A stretch of 64,000 nt of DNA, taken from NCBI RefSeq assembly GCF_000331005.1, contig NZ_AEJB01000361.1:310001-374000 (forward strand). The letters run 5' to 3'. Position numbers and translations under genes: made by a program. The stretch is from Streptomyces turgidiscabies Car8 (GTDB taxonomy: Bacteria; Actinomycetota; Actinomycetes; Streptomycetales; Streptomycetaceae). The stretch's first letter is position 1, and each line of letters opens with the position of its first letter. Positions 17,214 to 25,878 of this stretch are shown one piece after another. Below the pieces are notes generated by a model, which saw only the letters and a list, made by a program, of their open reading frames with translations, did not search any database and was not told the DNA's origin.

Positions 17214-18284
17214 ATGTCCGATTCGTTATTGACCAGCGCCACCCCCAGCGCTTATCGCGGAGACCCTGTGGCGCCCCCCAATGGCATGAACCTGATTGTC
17301 AGCCCTGTCGGTGCCGACTCAGACCTGCGGGGCGCATTGGAAGACCTAAGAATGGGACGCTATTCGGCCGCTCGTGACCTGCTCATCCGCACGGGATCGA
17401 ACTGGACTCTACTAGCGCGCCGTTGCCAACTGCTCCTATCCGACCCCGGCGCACGCAGCGTCATCAAGATGTGGCGGGACGAAGAACAGCACAGCCGGTA
17501 CGCGTCCGTGCTGTGGGCTCGCGCCCTCACCCAAGGAGCGTTACAGCTCCATCGAGAGGGCAAGTCACACGGTGTGGTGGGCCGTGCTGCTGGGATGGCT
17601 CACAAGGAATGGCAGTGGGCAGAAGGCCTCTGGCCGGAGTCTCCCGAGCCGTGGAATGGCCGGCTTCAACTGACCCAACTCCCCTATGATCCGCGGAACT
17701 TCGACCCCTCCTGGCGAACCCGTAAAGAGCCGTGGGACCGGCTGGACGATTTCGAGATGCACTTCTCCGGGCCGTGGCCCCTGTGGGCTGAGGCGAACAG
17801 GCGTCACCCCGGCAACAGGGACGCACACCACCGCATGCGCGAATACTTCCTGAGCCGCAGCGGAGCTGTTCCGGCCTTCCAGTATTCGCAGTGGATCGTC
17901 TCGGCCCGCCTGAAGCATCCCGAGCTGCTGATGTTGCCGCTGTACTCGCTCATGGACGTTTACAGGGAAAACCATGGCCAGGGCCAGCAGGGCGCGCTCG
18001 GGTTCTGGCAGACGGACCAGGTACACCACTTCACGATGCGCGCGTTAAGGGAGTGGTTTTCCCCGATTCCCAGCACCGAGCATCCCTGGCTGTCGCAGTG
18101 GGACCTGAACCATCTGGCGTACGCCCTGGTGGCCTGCGGCGAGACCGGCGCGGCGAAGTGGGTGTTCAACGCACTGGGTCCCTATGTCACGCCCCAGCCG
18201 TGGAAGGACGTCAGTGACAGCCTCGGCCGCTCCCTGGACTGGACGGATGAATTCCTGCGCGTCCGCGCCTCCGTCCTGAGATAG
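17214..18284 (+). CDS. Hypothetical protein, possibly repeat-helical
   Basis: ATG 17214 is preferred over GTG 17208 because GGAG (17200-17203) is then ten bases away rather than four. The 356-residue product is unrecognised. It is Trp- and Arg-rich and probably helical, with segments such as LEDLRMGRYSAARDLLI and HLAYALVACGETGAAKWVFN that look like TPR-type helix pairs. There is no signal peptide or membrane helix. It follows the ATP-binding protein by 50 bases and may be co-transcribed with it; a role as a binding partner is only a guess. Confidence 0.6.
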   Translation: MSDSLLTSATPSAYRGDPVAPPNGMNLIVSPVGADSDLRGALEDLRMGRYSAARDLLIRTGSNWTLLARRCQLLLSDPGARSVIKMWRDEEQHSRYASVLWARALTQGALQLHREGKSHGVVGRAAGMAHKEWQWAEGLWPESPEPWNGRLQLTQLPYDPRNFDPSWRTRKEPWDRLDDFEMHFSGPWPLWAEANRRHPGNRDAHHRMREYFLSRSGAVPAFQYSQWIVSARLKHPELLMLPLYSLMDVYRENHGQGQQGALGFWQTDQVHHFTMRALREWFSPIPSTEHPWLSQWDLNHLAYALVACGETGAAKWVFNALGPYVTPQPWKDVSDSLGRSLDWTDEFLRVRASVLR

Positions 18285-18382
18285 AGGCCGCCCGATGAAC
18301 GCTCGCGCCCCACCACCCGCTCCGTGCGCCTGCTCCTTTTCCGATCGCCCTCGCACCCCTCCTTCCCCGAAAGGGATTACTG

Positions 18383-19903
18383 GTGTCTCACAGAAGTGCC
18401 GCCACCATGGCGCCGCCGGATGACGACGACGTCCTCGAAGCCCTCGGAATCAAGCCCGAGTTGTCCCGCAAGATGGGCCCGTTCGGGAACTACGCGATCA
18501 GCCTCACCGTCATCTGCGTCCTGGCCGGCGGCATGGCCTTGTTCGGCTTCGGCCTAGCGCACGGCGGGCCCGTCGTCATGCTGGGCAGTTGGGTCGTGAT
18601 TGGCGGGCTGACGCTGCTGGTCGGAATGTCGCTGGCCGACGTGGTCTCCGCCTACCCGACCTCCGGCGGACCGTACTTCATGGCCGAGAAGCTGGGCGGA
18701 AAGCGCTGGGGCTGGTACACCGGCTGGCTGAACCTGCTCGGCCTGCTGGGCGCCATCGCAGGCATCGACTACGGAGCCGCTGCGTTCATCGGAGCCCTCG
18801 CACAGCTTCAGTGGGGCATCGCCCCCACCCCGACGAGCACCATGCTGATATTCGGCGTCATCCTGTTGCTGCACGGACTACTCAACTCCGCGGGCGTGCG
18901 CCTGGTCACCTTCCTCAACTCGGTCTCGGTGTGGTGGCAGCTCCTGGGCGTCGCCGTCATCGTCAGTACGCTCACCCTCGCCCCGGCCCAGCACCAGTCG
19001 GTGAGCTTCGTGTTCACGCACTTCCACAACGACACGGGCTTCTCCAGCCCTTTCTACGTCGCATTGATCGGCGGCCTGCTCGCGGGCTACACCTTCTGCG
19101 GCTACGACGCCTCCGCGCACGTGGCTGAAGAGACCAAAGACGCGCAGACCTCCGCGCCCAAGGGCATGGTGCGTTCCATCTGGGTGTCCTGGGTGGCCGG
19201 CTTCGCGCTCATCGCCGGCCTGCTGTTCGCGATGCAGGACTACACCGCCACCCAGAACACCGCGACCGGGGTCCCGCCGGCGCAGATCTTCCTCGACGTC
19301 CTGGGCGCATCCGGCGCCAAGGCACTCCTGCTGATCGTCATCGTGGCGATGCTGTTCTGCGGCAACGCCGAGGTCGCCGCGGCCAGCCGCATGATCTACG
19401 CGTTCTCCCGCAGCCGCGCCCTGCCCGGCTGGAAGAGCTGGCGGCGCGTCAACTCCCGGACCAAGACACCCACCCGGGCGGTGTGGTTCTCCGTCATCGT
19501 CCCGTTCGCCCTCGCCCTGCCGGTCCTGTACTCGCCTACCGCCTACGGCGCGATCACCGCGATCAACGCGGTCGGCATGATTCCCACCTACGGCATCCCC
19601 GTCTTCCTGGCGCTGCGCAAGGGACGCGACTACCAGCCCGGCCCCTGGACCCTGGGGCCCTGGCGGCGGCCGGTCGGCATCATCGCAGTCGTCTACGTGG
19701 TCATCATCACTGTGGTGTTCTGCCTGCCGCAGTCAACACCGATCACCACGGACTCCTTCAACTACGCCGGCGTGACACTGCTGGTCGCGCTGCTGCTCGC
19801 CGCGATCACGTGGGTGACCCGTGGCAAGCGGGACTACCAGCTCGCCGCCGCAGGCACCGCCCTGCCAGGGGAAGCCGCAGCGTTCAGCGATGGAGGCTAC
19901 TGA
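18383..19903 (+). CDS. APC-family amino-acid/polyamine permease
   Basis: This 506-residue protein begins at GTG after AAAGGGA. It has about twelve membrane segments typical of the amino acid-polyamine-organocation family, with the early MGPFGNYAISLTVICVLAGG helix and the family-typical VAEETKDAQTSAPKGM loop (near residues 243-258). It should import an amino acid or polyamine with a cation. Its stop overlaps the start of a glutamine-synthetase-like gene (TGATG), so uptake and gamma-glutamylation of one substrate are probably linked, as in PuuP-PuuA. Confidence 0.85.
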   Translation: MSHRSAATMAPPDDDDVLEALGIKPELSRKMGPFGNYAISLTVICVLAGGMALFGFGLAHGGPVVMLGSWVVIGGLTLLVGMSLADVVSAYPTSGGPYFMAEKLGGKRWGWYTGWLNLLGLLGAIAGIDYGAAAFIGALAQLQWGIAPTPTSTMLIFGVILLLHGLLNSAGVRLVTFLNSVSVWWQLLGVAVIVSTLTLAPAQHQSVSFVFTHFHNDTGFSSPFYVALIGGLLAGYTFCGYDASAHVAEETKDAQTSAPKGMVRSIWVSWVAGFALIAGLLFAMQDYTATQNTATGVPPAQIFLDVLGASGAKALLLIVIVAMLFCGNAEVAAASRMIYAFSRSRALPGWKSWRRVNSRTKTPTRAVWFSVIVPFALALPVLYSPTAYGAITAINAVGMIPTYGIPVFLALRKGRDYQPGPWTLGPWRRPVGIIAVVYVVIITVVFCLPQSTPITTDSFNYAGVTLLVALLLAAITWVTRGKRDYQLAAAGTALPGEAAAFSDGGY

Positions 19904-21267
19904 TGGCCGCAGGAAAATCCATCCGTCCCAATTCGCCCTGGCTGTCTGGAGCGGTTGCCGAGGAGTCGCTTGGCGACCTCGTGGAGAAACGGCGCATCAC
20001 CGAGATCGTGCTCGGTATCACGGACATGCAGGGACGCCTGAAGGGCAAGGTCTACAGCGCGCCGGTGTTTCTGGAGCGGATGACCGGCGGGGCCGAGATG
20101 TGTTCCTACATCCTGGCTACCGACGCCGACATGACCCCTCTGGAGGGGTTCGAGCTAACCGGCTGGAAGCATGGGTATGGCGACTTCCTCGTCAAGCCGG
20201 ACTTGAGCACCGCCCGGATGCTCTCCAGCCGGCCCGGTACCGCCCTCGTGATCGGGACCCCTGTTGACCACGACGACACACCGGTCCGGGTGGACCCACG
20301 TCACATGCTCCGCACTCAGCTCAAACGGATGCGCGAGCTGGGATACGAAGTGAGGGTGGGGGTGGAGAGCGAATTCGTCCTCTTCTCGAAAGAGGGCTCC
20401 GGCCTGGTACCAGCGTGGAGTGAAAACCTCGACTACGCCCTGAACCTCCCGCCTGCCGTCAGTGACTTCTGCCGCAACCTCAGCGACGCCATGACCGACG
20501 CTGGAATCCCCTACGAAGCGATCAAACCGGAGGGCGCGCCGGGCCAATTCGAGGTCACGTTCGCCTACGGTGACGCCCTCGCCGCCTGCGACCACTACGC
20601 CGTCTTCCGGCTCCTCACCCGCAATGTTGCCGGGCGCGACGGCTTGGTCCCGGCCTTCATGGCAGCCCCGCAAACCGGCATCGGCAGCGGACTCCACCTG
20701 CACCTGTCGCTGTGGAGCGAACACGACGATCCGGGATTCGCCCACCACCGCGGGGACGACCTGCCGCCGCTGATGATGCACGCCATCGCGGGCCTCACCT
20801 CCGTGTCGCCGGACCTGGCCCCGCTGTACGCGCCCACGCCCAACTCCTACAAGCGCTACCGGCCGTACAGCTTCGCCCCCACCCGCTACAACTGGGGCAT
20901 CGATCAACGCGGCTGCGCCGTCCGCGTCACCGGCCACGGCACCGGCACCCACCTGGAGGTCCGCCTCGCCGGCGCCGACGCCAACGCCTACCTCGCCCTG
21001 ACCGCCTACATCGCCGCGATGGCCCACGGCATCGAGGAGAAGCTGACGCCACGGCTGGTCTGCCAGGGCGACGCCTACCAGGACGGCAGCGCGGAACCCG
21101 TCTACGCCGATCTCGCCGAAGCGCTCCAGCACTTCGAGCACAGCCCCGCCGCGAACAGCCTGCTCGGCAAGGACGTCGTGCAGCACTACGGCCATGCTGC
21201 ACACGCTGAACTCGACTGGCATCGCAAACACGTCACCGACACAGAACGGCACCGCGGAATCCGCTGA
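19903..21267 (+). CDS. Glutamine synthetase-like gamma-glutamyl ligase
   Basis: This 454-residue enzyme has the type I glutamine synthetase fold: VGVESEFVLF metal site (about residues 147-156), KPEGAPGQFEVTF (about 208-220), GSGLHLHLSLW (about 265-275, the HxH ATP/metal region), NSYKRYRPYSFAPTRYNWG (about 316-334), and HLEVRLAGADANAY with the metal-binding Glu and Arg. The DMQGRLKGK opening and overall form fit gamma-glutamylpolyamine synthetase (PuuA/GlnA3-like) rather than housekeeping GlnA. It would attach glutamate to an amine with ATP. It is coupled to the permease upstream and followed by a terminator-like hairpin. Confidence 0.8.
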   Translation: MAAGKSIRPNSPWLSGAVAEESLGDLVEKRRITEIVLGITDMQGRLKGKVYSAPVFLERMTGGAEMCSYILATDADMTPLEGFELTGWKHGYGDFLVKPDLSTARMLSSRPGTALVIGTPVDHDDTPVRVDPRHMLRTQLKRMRELGYEVRVGVESEFVLFSKEGSGLVPAWSENLDYALNLPPAVSDFCRNLSDAMTDAGIPYEAIKPEGAPGQFEVTFAYGDALAACDHYAVFRLLTRNVAGRDGLVPAFMAAPQTGIGSGLHLHLSLWSEHDDPGFAHHRGDDLPPLMMHAIAGLTSVSPDLAPLYAPTPNSYKRYRPYSFAPTRYNWGIDQRGCAVRVTGHGTGTHLEVRLAGADANAYLALTAYIAAMAHGIEEKLTPRLVCQGDAYQDGSAEPVYADLAEALQHFEHSPAANSLLGKDVVQHYGHAAHAELDWHRKHVTDTERHRGIR

Positions 21268-21317
21268 CTTCCCTGCCGCCGGGCGGAATTCGCTCCCCGG
21301 CGACAGAGGGTGGAACG

Positions 21318-21357
21318 CCCTCGTTCCCCGCACCCGACGGCGGGTGGGGAACGAGGG
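21318..21357 (+). terminator. Hairpin after the glutamyl ligase gene
   Basis: CCCTCGTTCCCC (21318-21329) pairs with GGGGAACGAGGG (21346-21357), extended inward by a CACCCG/CGGGTG stem beyond a small bulge. It lies 50 bases after the stop of the ligase. No T-run follows, as is common for Streptomyces terminators. Confidence 0.55.
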
Positions 21358-21457
21358 GTCCAGCTCCCGGCACCGAAGCCGGGACAACACCCAACACCCG
21401 AACCAGCCCTCCCCGATCACCCAGCCCATTTCCTCGCTGATCACGCAGGAGACCCTT

Positions 21458-21800
21458 GTGACAACCACTGCCCCCGAGACGCTCGCGCACCAGGACGCGG
21501 ATCTGCTCCAGCGCCTGCACTCGGTACTCGGCGAACACCCCGCCGGACCGTCGTTCCAGCTCCTGTTCGCTCCAGAGGGCCTGAACATCGGGGCCGACGA
21601 GATCCTCGTCCAAAGGCTCGACCCCGCTCGAAACGTCAATCCACGTCGCGGTCGGGCTCAAGGGACAGGCTGCGGAGGGGAGGACGAGCCATCTCCCCGG
21701 AGGGCGTGTGCAGTTCATATCGGAACTGTTCGTTGTCGAAGTCACCGATCCGCTCATGACTAGGCCCAGGCTCGGGCACCACAAGGTGCCCACCTTGTAG
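21458..21800 (+). pseudogene. Small unrecognised protein gene with a frameshift
   Basis: A GTG after GCAGGAG starts about 58 codons (MTTTAPETLAH, then SFQLLFAPEGLNIG). Around 21630-21640 this frame loses coding character, and the frame ending at TAG 21800 takes over with a plausible continuation (IHVAVGLKGQAAEGR, then FISELFVVEVTDP). Together they make a protein of about 113 residues. One indel separates the halves, either a real mutation or a sequence error. The family is not recognised. It precedes the first of two paralogous regulators. Confidence 0.45.
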
Positions 21801-21849
21801 TTCAGCCAGTCCTCGAGCTCAGCCGCAAGCCAGTAAGGAAGGACCTACG

Positions 21850-23145
21850 ATGCCGGCGCGCACCACCAACTTCCGCACCACCGTGCAAGAGCGGCGCTGG
21901 ACGTTCGAGGCTTTCTGTATCCAGTGGAAGCGTGCCTGTGAGGAACTGGCTGAGCGCGATCGAGATCCCCGGCTCGCCACCGTTCCGATGTCGCGCCGGA
22001 CCTTCGACCGGTGGATGAAGGGCGATCTCACCGAGCGGGGACCGCGCCCGGACACCGCGCGAGTTCTTGAGTACCTCTTCGGTATGGCCGTGGGACAGGT
22101 CTTCGCCGAGTCCGATGAGGGCCTCGCTGGGCTTCCGGCCGGCCAGCTCCCCGTCGAGGAGCCGGACCAGGCCGAGGCCGTCCGCCGAAGGCTCGAAGGA
22201 GTTCTGACCAGTGGCCATATAAGCGAAGCCGGGCTCGCCTCGTGGGAAGAGACACTGGCGTGGCACGGCCGGGCCACTCGGTTCCGTCCCGAGAGCGACC
22301 TCCTGCGGGACTTACGCCGCGATGTCGACGCGCTGAGCAGGGCGCTCGACCAGCGGCAGCCCCTTGGCGCCATGCGCCGTCTTACGAGGTTCTCCGCCCA
22401 GATGGCCGGCCTCATGAGCTTGGTCCTGGTCCGCCAGGGCGATGATCACCACGCGAACGCCTGGCTGCGCGTCGCCAAGATCGCGGCGGAGGAGGTCGGC
22501 GACAGCGACGTCCGAGCCTGGATCCTTGCCGAAGACGCGTACGCGCTGTTCTACTGCGGCGATCTCACCGGAGCGGCCCGCGCCGCGCGCCGCGCGCAAG
22601 TCTCCAGCGTCCAGCCCACCGTCGGCGCAGCCTTGGCTGCTCCGCTGGAAGCTCGGGCCCACGCCGTCATGGGAGACCGCCGGGAAGCCGAGGCCGCCCT
22701 CGGCCGGGCGGAGGATACGCTGGCGCACCTGCACGGAGACGACACCGCAGAGTCGGCGTTCGGCTACAACGAGGCCCAGCTGCGCTTTCACCAAGGCAAC
22801 GCCCTCACCCACCTCGGCCAGACGGACCGTGCCCGGGAAGCACAGCAGCGAGCTCTCCAGCTCTATCCGGCAGATGAACATCTCGACAGGGCCCTGATCG
22901 AGCTGGACGCCGCCATGTGTCTATTCCTGGACGGCGAGCTGGCCGGGGCCGCCGACAGTACGGCGGAGATCCTTCGAAAGCTCCCGGCGCAGCACCGTTC
23001 CGGGATTATCTTGACCAGGGCCTGCCAACTCGAAGGACTGCTCTCCACGATCCCCAGCGGACCCCGTTCCGTCCGGGTACTTCGGGACGCACTCGCCCCA
23101 CTCCAGCAAGGCATAGCCTCCGAACACGAAGGAAAGCCGCCGTGA
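21850..23145 (+). CDS. TPR-type regulator, paralogue 1
   Basis: This 431-residue protein starts at an ATG after AAGGAAGGA. Residues 7-78 form a conserved block (VQERRWTFEAFCIQWKRAC, then RRTFDRWMKGDLTERGPRP, then ARVLEYLFGM). It is nearly shared with the protein at 23731-25056 and probably contains a DNA-binding helix-turn-helix in which RRTFDRWMKG is the recognition region. The remainder is Ala/Leu-rich helical repeat (about 150-420), as in TPR-containing Streptomyces regulators. Its stop overlaps the GNAT gene (GTGA). The target is unknown. Confidence 0.7.
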   Translation: MPARTTNFRTTVQERRWTFEAFCIQWKRACEELAERDRDPRLATVPMSRRTFDRWMKGDLTERGPRPDTARVLEYLFGMAVGQVFAESDEGLAGLPAGQLPVEEPDQAEAVRRRLEGVLTSGHISEAGLASWEETLAWHGRATRFRPESDLLRDLRRDVDALSRALDQRQPLGAMRRLTRFSAQMAGLMSLVLVRQGDDHHANAWLRVAKIAAEEVGDSDVRAWILAEDAYALFYCGDLTGAARAARRAQVSSVQPTVGAALAAPLEARAHAVMGDRREAEAALGRAEDTLAHLHGDDTAESAFGYNEAQLRFHQGNALTHLGQTDRAREAQQRALQLYPADEHLDRALIELDAAMCLFLDGELAGAADSTAEILRKLPAQHRSGIILTRACQLEGLLSTIPSGPRSVRVLRDALAPLQQGIASEHEGKPP

Positions 23146-23612
23146 GCGAACTCACCGTGACTCGTGCCGAGTCAACCGATGTGCCGTGCATCGCGGAACT
23201 CGTAGCGGACATCGAGCAGTACTACGGCGGCGCAGTCGAAGGCGAGCTGCCCGACCGCGTCGGCCGGCTGCGGGACATGCTCTTCGGAGATCATCCGGCC
23301 GCCTCCATCCTTCTGGCGCGGATCGGCGTCGACGTGGTCGGTATGGCCTCCTTCTCGCTGCTCTGGCCTGCCGCAGGTGACAGCCGCTCGCTGTACCTCA
23401 AGGAGCTGTTTGTGCGGGAAGCCCACCGCCGCAGCGGGGTGGCAAAGGCCCTGATGGCACGGCTTCACGAGGTCGCCGCCCAGCTCGGATGCAGCCGGAT
23501 AGAGTGGACGACCGACCGCGACAATCCCGATGCTCAGAAGTTCTACGAGGCACTTGGTGCGGTCCCGCAGGACACCAAGATTTTCTATCGTCAGACCGTC
23601 ACTTCGGCATAG
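23142..23612 (+). CDS. GNAT-family N-acetyltransferase
   Basis: The GTG overlaps the regulator's stop. The 156-residue protein shows the GNAT fold: beta-strand VVGMASFSLLWP, the acetyl-CoA pyrophosphate loop VREAHRRSGVAKALM (residues about 97-111, matching R/Q-x-x-G-x-A), and C-terminal NPDAQKFYEALGAV. It should transfer an acetyl group from acetyl-CoA to an amine of a small molecule or protein. The tight coupling to the TPR regulator is the only clue to its job, and the substrate cannot be inferred. Confidence 0.8.
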   Translation: MSELTVTRAESTDVPCIAELVADIEQYYGGAVEGELPDRVGRLRDMLFGDHPAASILLARIGVDVVGMASFSLLWPAAGDSRSLYLKELFVREAHRRSGVAKALMARLHEVAAQLGCSRIEWTTDRDNPDAQKFYEALGAVPQDTKIFYRQTVTSA

Positions 23613-23730
23613 GTGCTTCAGCCGGAAGTTGACTCCGGGCCGGCACTTGACCATGGCGTGGGGACCGACTAAGAGGTAGCAGCCGGGCGCGTTTGCTCCA
23701 CCGGCCACAGGCCCGGGAGGGAATTCACAG

Positions 23731-25056
23731 GTGACCGTGCGCACCAACTACTTCCGTGTACTCGTCCAGGAGCGCCGCTGGACCTACGAAGCCTTGTGCA
23801 TCCAGTGGAAGAGGGCGCGCGCGGAGCTGGCGGAGAAGGACGGCGACCCGCGCCTGGCCGGCGTCGACCTTCCCCGCCGAACCTTCGACCGGTGGATGAA
23901 GGGCGAGCTCAGCGAGAGAGGCCCGCGCCCGGACTCCGCCCGTGTCCTGGAGCATCTTTTCGGCATGACCACCGCGGTCCTTTTCGGACCGCCCCCGGAC
24001 CGCAACATCGCCCGGCAGCCAACTGGTGTTTCCCCTCCCGTTCTCACCAGTGGCGGGTGGGGAAGCCCCGGTGAGATCCTCCTCCAGGCGCAGGAGTTGA
24101 CGACCAGCAACACCGATCCCGCCCTGCTGAGTCTGGCGGCTGAGTCGATCGAGAGCATCGTGCAGCGGTACGAGGACCAGGGGCCCCAGCAGCTCGCTGG
24201 TGAGGCGCGGCTGCTCCGTAGGATGGTGCGCACCCTCCTTCTCGGTCGGCAGAGCTCCGGACAACGACAGGAGCTCTTCGGTCTGGCAGCCCGGTCGTCC
24301 GGCCTGCTGGCGTACATGGCCGTCAACGCCGGCCACGGCGACGTGGCTGAGGCGTACTGCGTGGAGGCCGAAGCGTTCGCCGGCCAGGTCGGCGACGTGG
24401 GGGCGAAGATGTGGGTTCTGGGCACCCGGGCCCTGAACCTCTACTACGTCGGTGAGTACGCCGCCTCCGACGCAGCGGCTGCTCAGGGGATCGCGCTGTC
24501 ACCGCAGAGTCCGCAGGCGATCAGGCTCTGGGTGAACGGCCGCGCCCGCGCTCTCGCCAGGCAGGGGGACGCCCGCGGAACTGTGCGAGCGATCGGGCGA
24601 GCACTCGACCTGAGCGACCAGCAGCAGTACCTTCCCGGCGGTGTCACCTCCTGCATCTCCTTCGAGGCGTACAGCCCCGCTCGTACGCTCGCCAACGCCG
24701 TCACGGCCCATCTGTCGACCGGCGATGTCGCGAAGGTCCTTGAGTACGCCGGGCAGATTGAGGACTTGGTCGAGCAGTCGCCTTCCCAGTGGACCCGGAC
24801 ACTTGTGTCCCTGGACGTCGCTACCGCGTTGCTGCGGCAGGGTCGCCCCGACCTGGAGCAGGCGTTGTCTCTGGGCACCCGGGCCCTTCACACCAGCGGC
24901 AGCACGCCCATCCATTCGGTGTGGCAGCGCGCTACCGAACTCCTCCAGCACACGGGGAAGTGGCAAGCCGAGCCTGTCGTGCGCGACTATGCCAGTGAAC
25001 TGGCGGCACTGAACTACCAGCCGGCCGTCCAGGCGCAACCCGACCCGCCACCGTGA
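23731..25056 (+). CDS. TPR-type regulator, paralogue 2
   Basis: This 441-residue protein starts at GTG after GGGAGGGAA. Residues 5-77 repeat the conserved block of the protein at 21850 (VQERRWTYEALCIQWKRAR, then RRTFDRWMKGELSERGPRP). The rest is Ala/Leu-rich and TPR-like but clearly diverged. The shared N-terminus should bind a similar DNA site, while the diverged repeats may sense different ligands or partners. It lies 31 bases upstream of the 2H phosphoesterase gene, probably in one transcript. Confidence 0.7.
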   Translation: MTVRTNYFRVLVQERRWTYEALCIQWKRARAELAEKDGDPRLAGVDLPRRTFDRWMKGELSERGPRPDSARVLEHLFGMTTAVLFGPPPDRNIARQPTGVSPPVLTSGGWGSPGEILLQAQELTTSNTDPALLSLAAESIESIVQRYEDQGPQQLAGEARLLRRMVRTLLLGRQSSGQRQELFGLAARSSGLLAYMAVNAGHGDVAEAYCVEAEAFAGQVGDVGAKMWVLGTRALNLYYVGEYAASDAAAAQGIALSPQSPQAIRLWVNGRARALARQGDARGTVRAIGRALDLSDQQQYLPGGVTSCISFEAYSPARTLANAVTAHLSTGDVAKVLEYAGQIEDLVEQSPSQWTRTLVSLDVATALLRQGRPDLEQALSLGTRALHTSGSTPIHSVWQRATELLQHTGKWQAEPVVRDYASELAALNYQPAVQAQPDPPP

Positions 25057-25087
25057 CCGACGGCCCGAGCTACCAAGGAGACTTCTG

Positions 25088-25813
25088 GTGATGAGCCCGC
25101 TGATCGACGACAGCAGGGCCTTCCCCGCGGCGCCGCCTCTCGATCTGGACGATCCCCGGAAAATCATCTCGAACGACTGGGACGCCTTCCGTGCCGTCGA
25201 GAGGATGACCGACCACTGGGACCGGCCTGGGTGGCCCCCGGGGCACCGGGCCTACTACTGGATGCTGGCCTTCCCCGAGGAGCCGGAGCTGATCGCCCAG
25301 GCACGTTCGTGCCAGCAGGCCCTGGCCGATCTGGGCATGGACGAGGTTCCCCACGACGGTCTGCACATCACCATGAACAAGATCGGTAGCTGCGCGGACG
25401 TCGAGCCCGGCACGGTGGACGCGCTCGCCCAACTGGCGGACGGCACGCTTGGCGGTGGGTTCGAGATCCGCGCGGAGCCCATGGCGGGGTCCACGGGGGC
25501 GATCCGGTTCAGCGTTACGCCCTGGACACCGCTGGTGGAGCTGCACGCCGCCCTTCACCGCGCGGGGCAACGCGTCGGCGTCCCAGGCGGAAAGCCGAGC
25601 AGTCGCTTCCGCCCTCATCTCGGGATTCTCTACAACAACCGGGCCCGGACCGCCTCACCGGTGATCGACGCTGTGGCCCTTCTGAGGAACCGCCCCTCCG
25701 TCACGCTCCCGATCGAGCGGGTCCACCTGGTCGAGCTGCGCCGGGAAGTGCGTACGTACCGATGGCATGTCCTGCACAGCCTGGCCCTGCCGGGCCGGTC
25801 GCCCGCCCTCTGA
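25088..25813 (+). CDS. 2H phosphoesterase / 2'-5' RNA ligase-like protein
   Basis: This 241-residue protein starts at GTG after AAGGAG (an ATG follows immediately). It shows two histidine motifs of the 2H superfamily: H93-I-T95 in LHITMNKIG and H177-L-G179 in FRPHLGILYN. The second lacks the usual Thr/Ser, a notable deviation. Members hydrolyse or form 2',3'-cyclic or 2'-5' phosphoester bonds in RNA or nucleotides. It is cytosolic. The gene is last before a strong bidirectional hairpin and is probably co-expressed with TPR regulator 2. Confidence 0.7.
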   Translation: MMSPLIDDSRAFPAAPPLDLDDPRKIISNDWDAFRAVERMTDHWDRPGWPPGHRAYYWMLAFPEEPELIAQARSCQQALADLGMDEVPHDGLHITMNKIGSCADVEPGTVDALAQLADGTLGGGFEIRAEPMAGSTGAIRFSVTPWTPLVELHAALHRAGQRVGVPGGKPSSRFRPHLGILYNNRARTASPVIDAVALLRNRPSVTLPIERVHLVELRREVRTYRWHVLHSLALPGRSPAL

Positions 25814-25838
25814 CTCCAGCGGCGCAGCTGGTACGGGG

Positions 25839-25872
25839 GGATTGGGGACCGGGACGTTCCGGTCCCCAATCC
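25839..25872. terminator. Bidirectional terminator between convergent genes
   Basis: GGATTGGGGACCGG (25839-25852) and CCGGTCCCCAATCC (25859-25872) form a perfect 14-bp stem with a 6-base loop. It sits between the rightward phosphoesterase gene and the leftward chorismate-enzyme gene and should stop both. Confidence 0.8.
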
Positions 25873-25878
25873 GTCGGC

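Noticed and set aside
20155..21639. 494-codon minus-strand frame opposite the glutamyl ligase
   Set aside because: Antisense shadow; the plus-strand frame has full glutamine-synthetase motifs.
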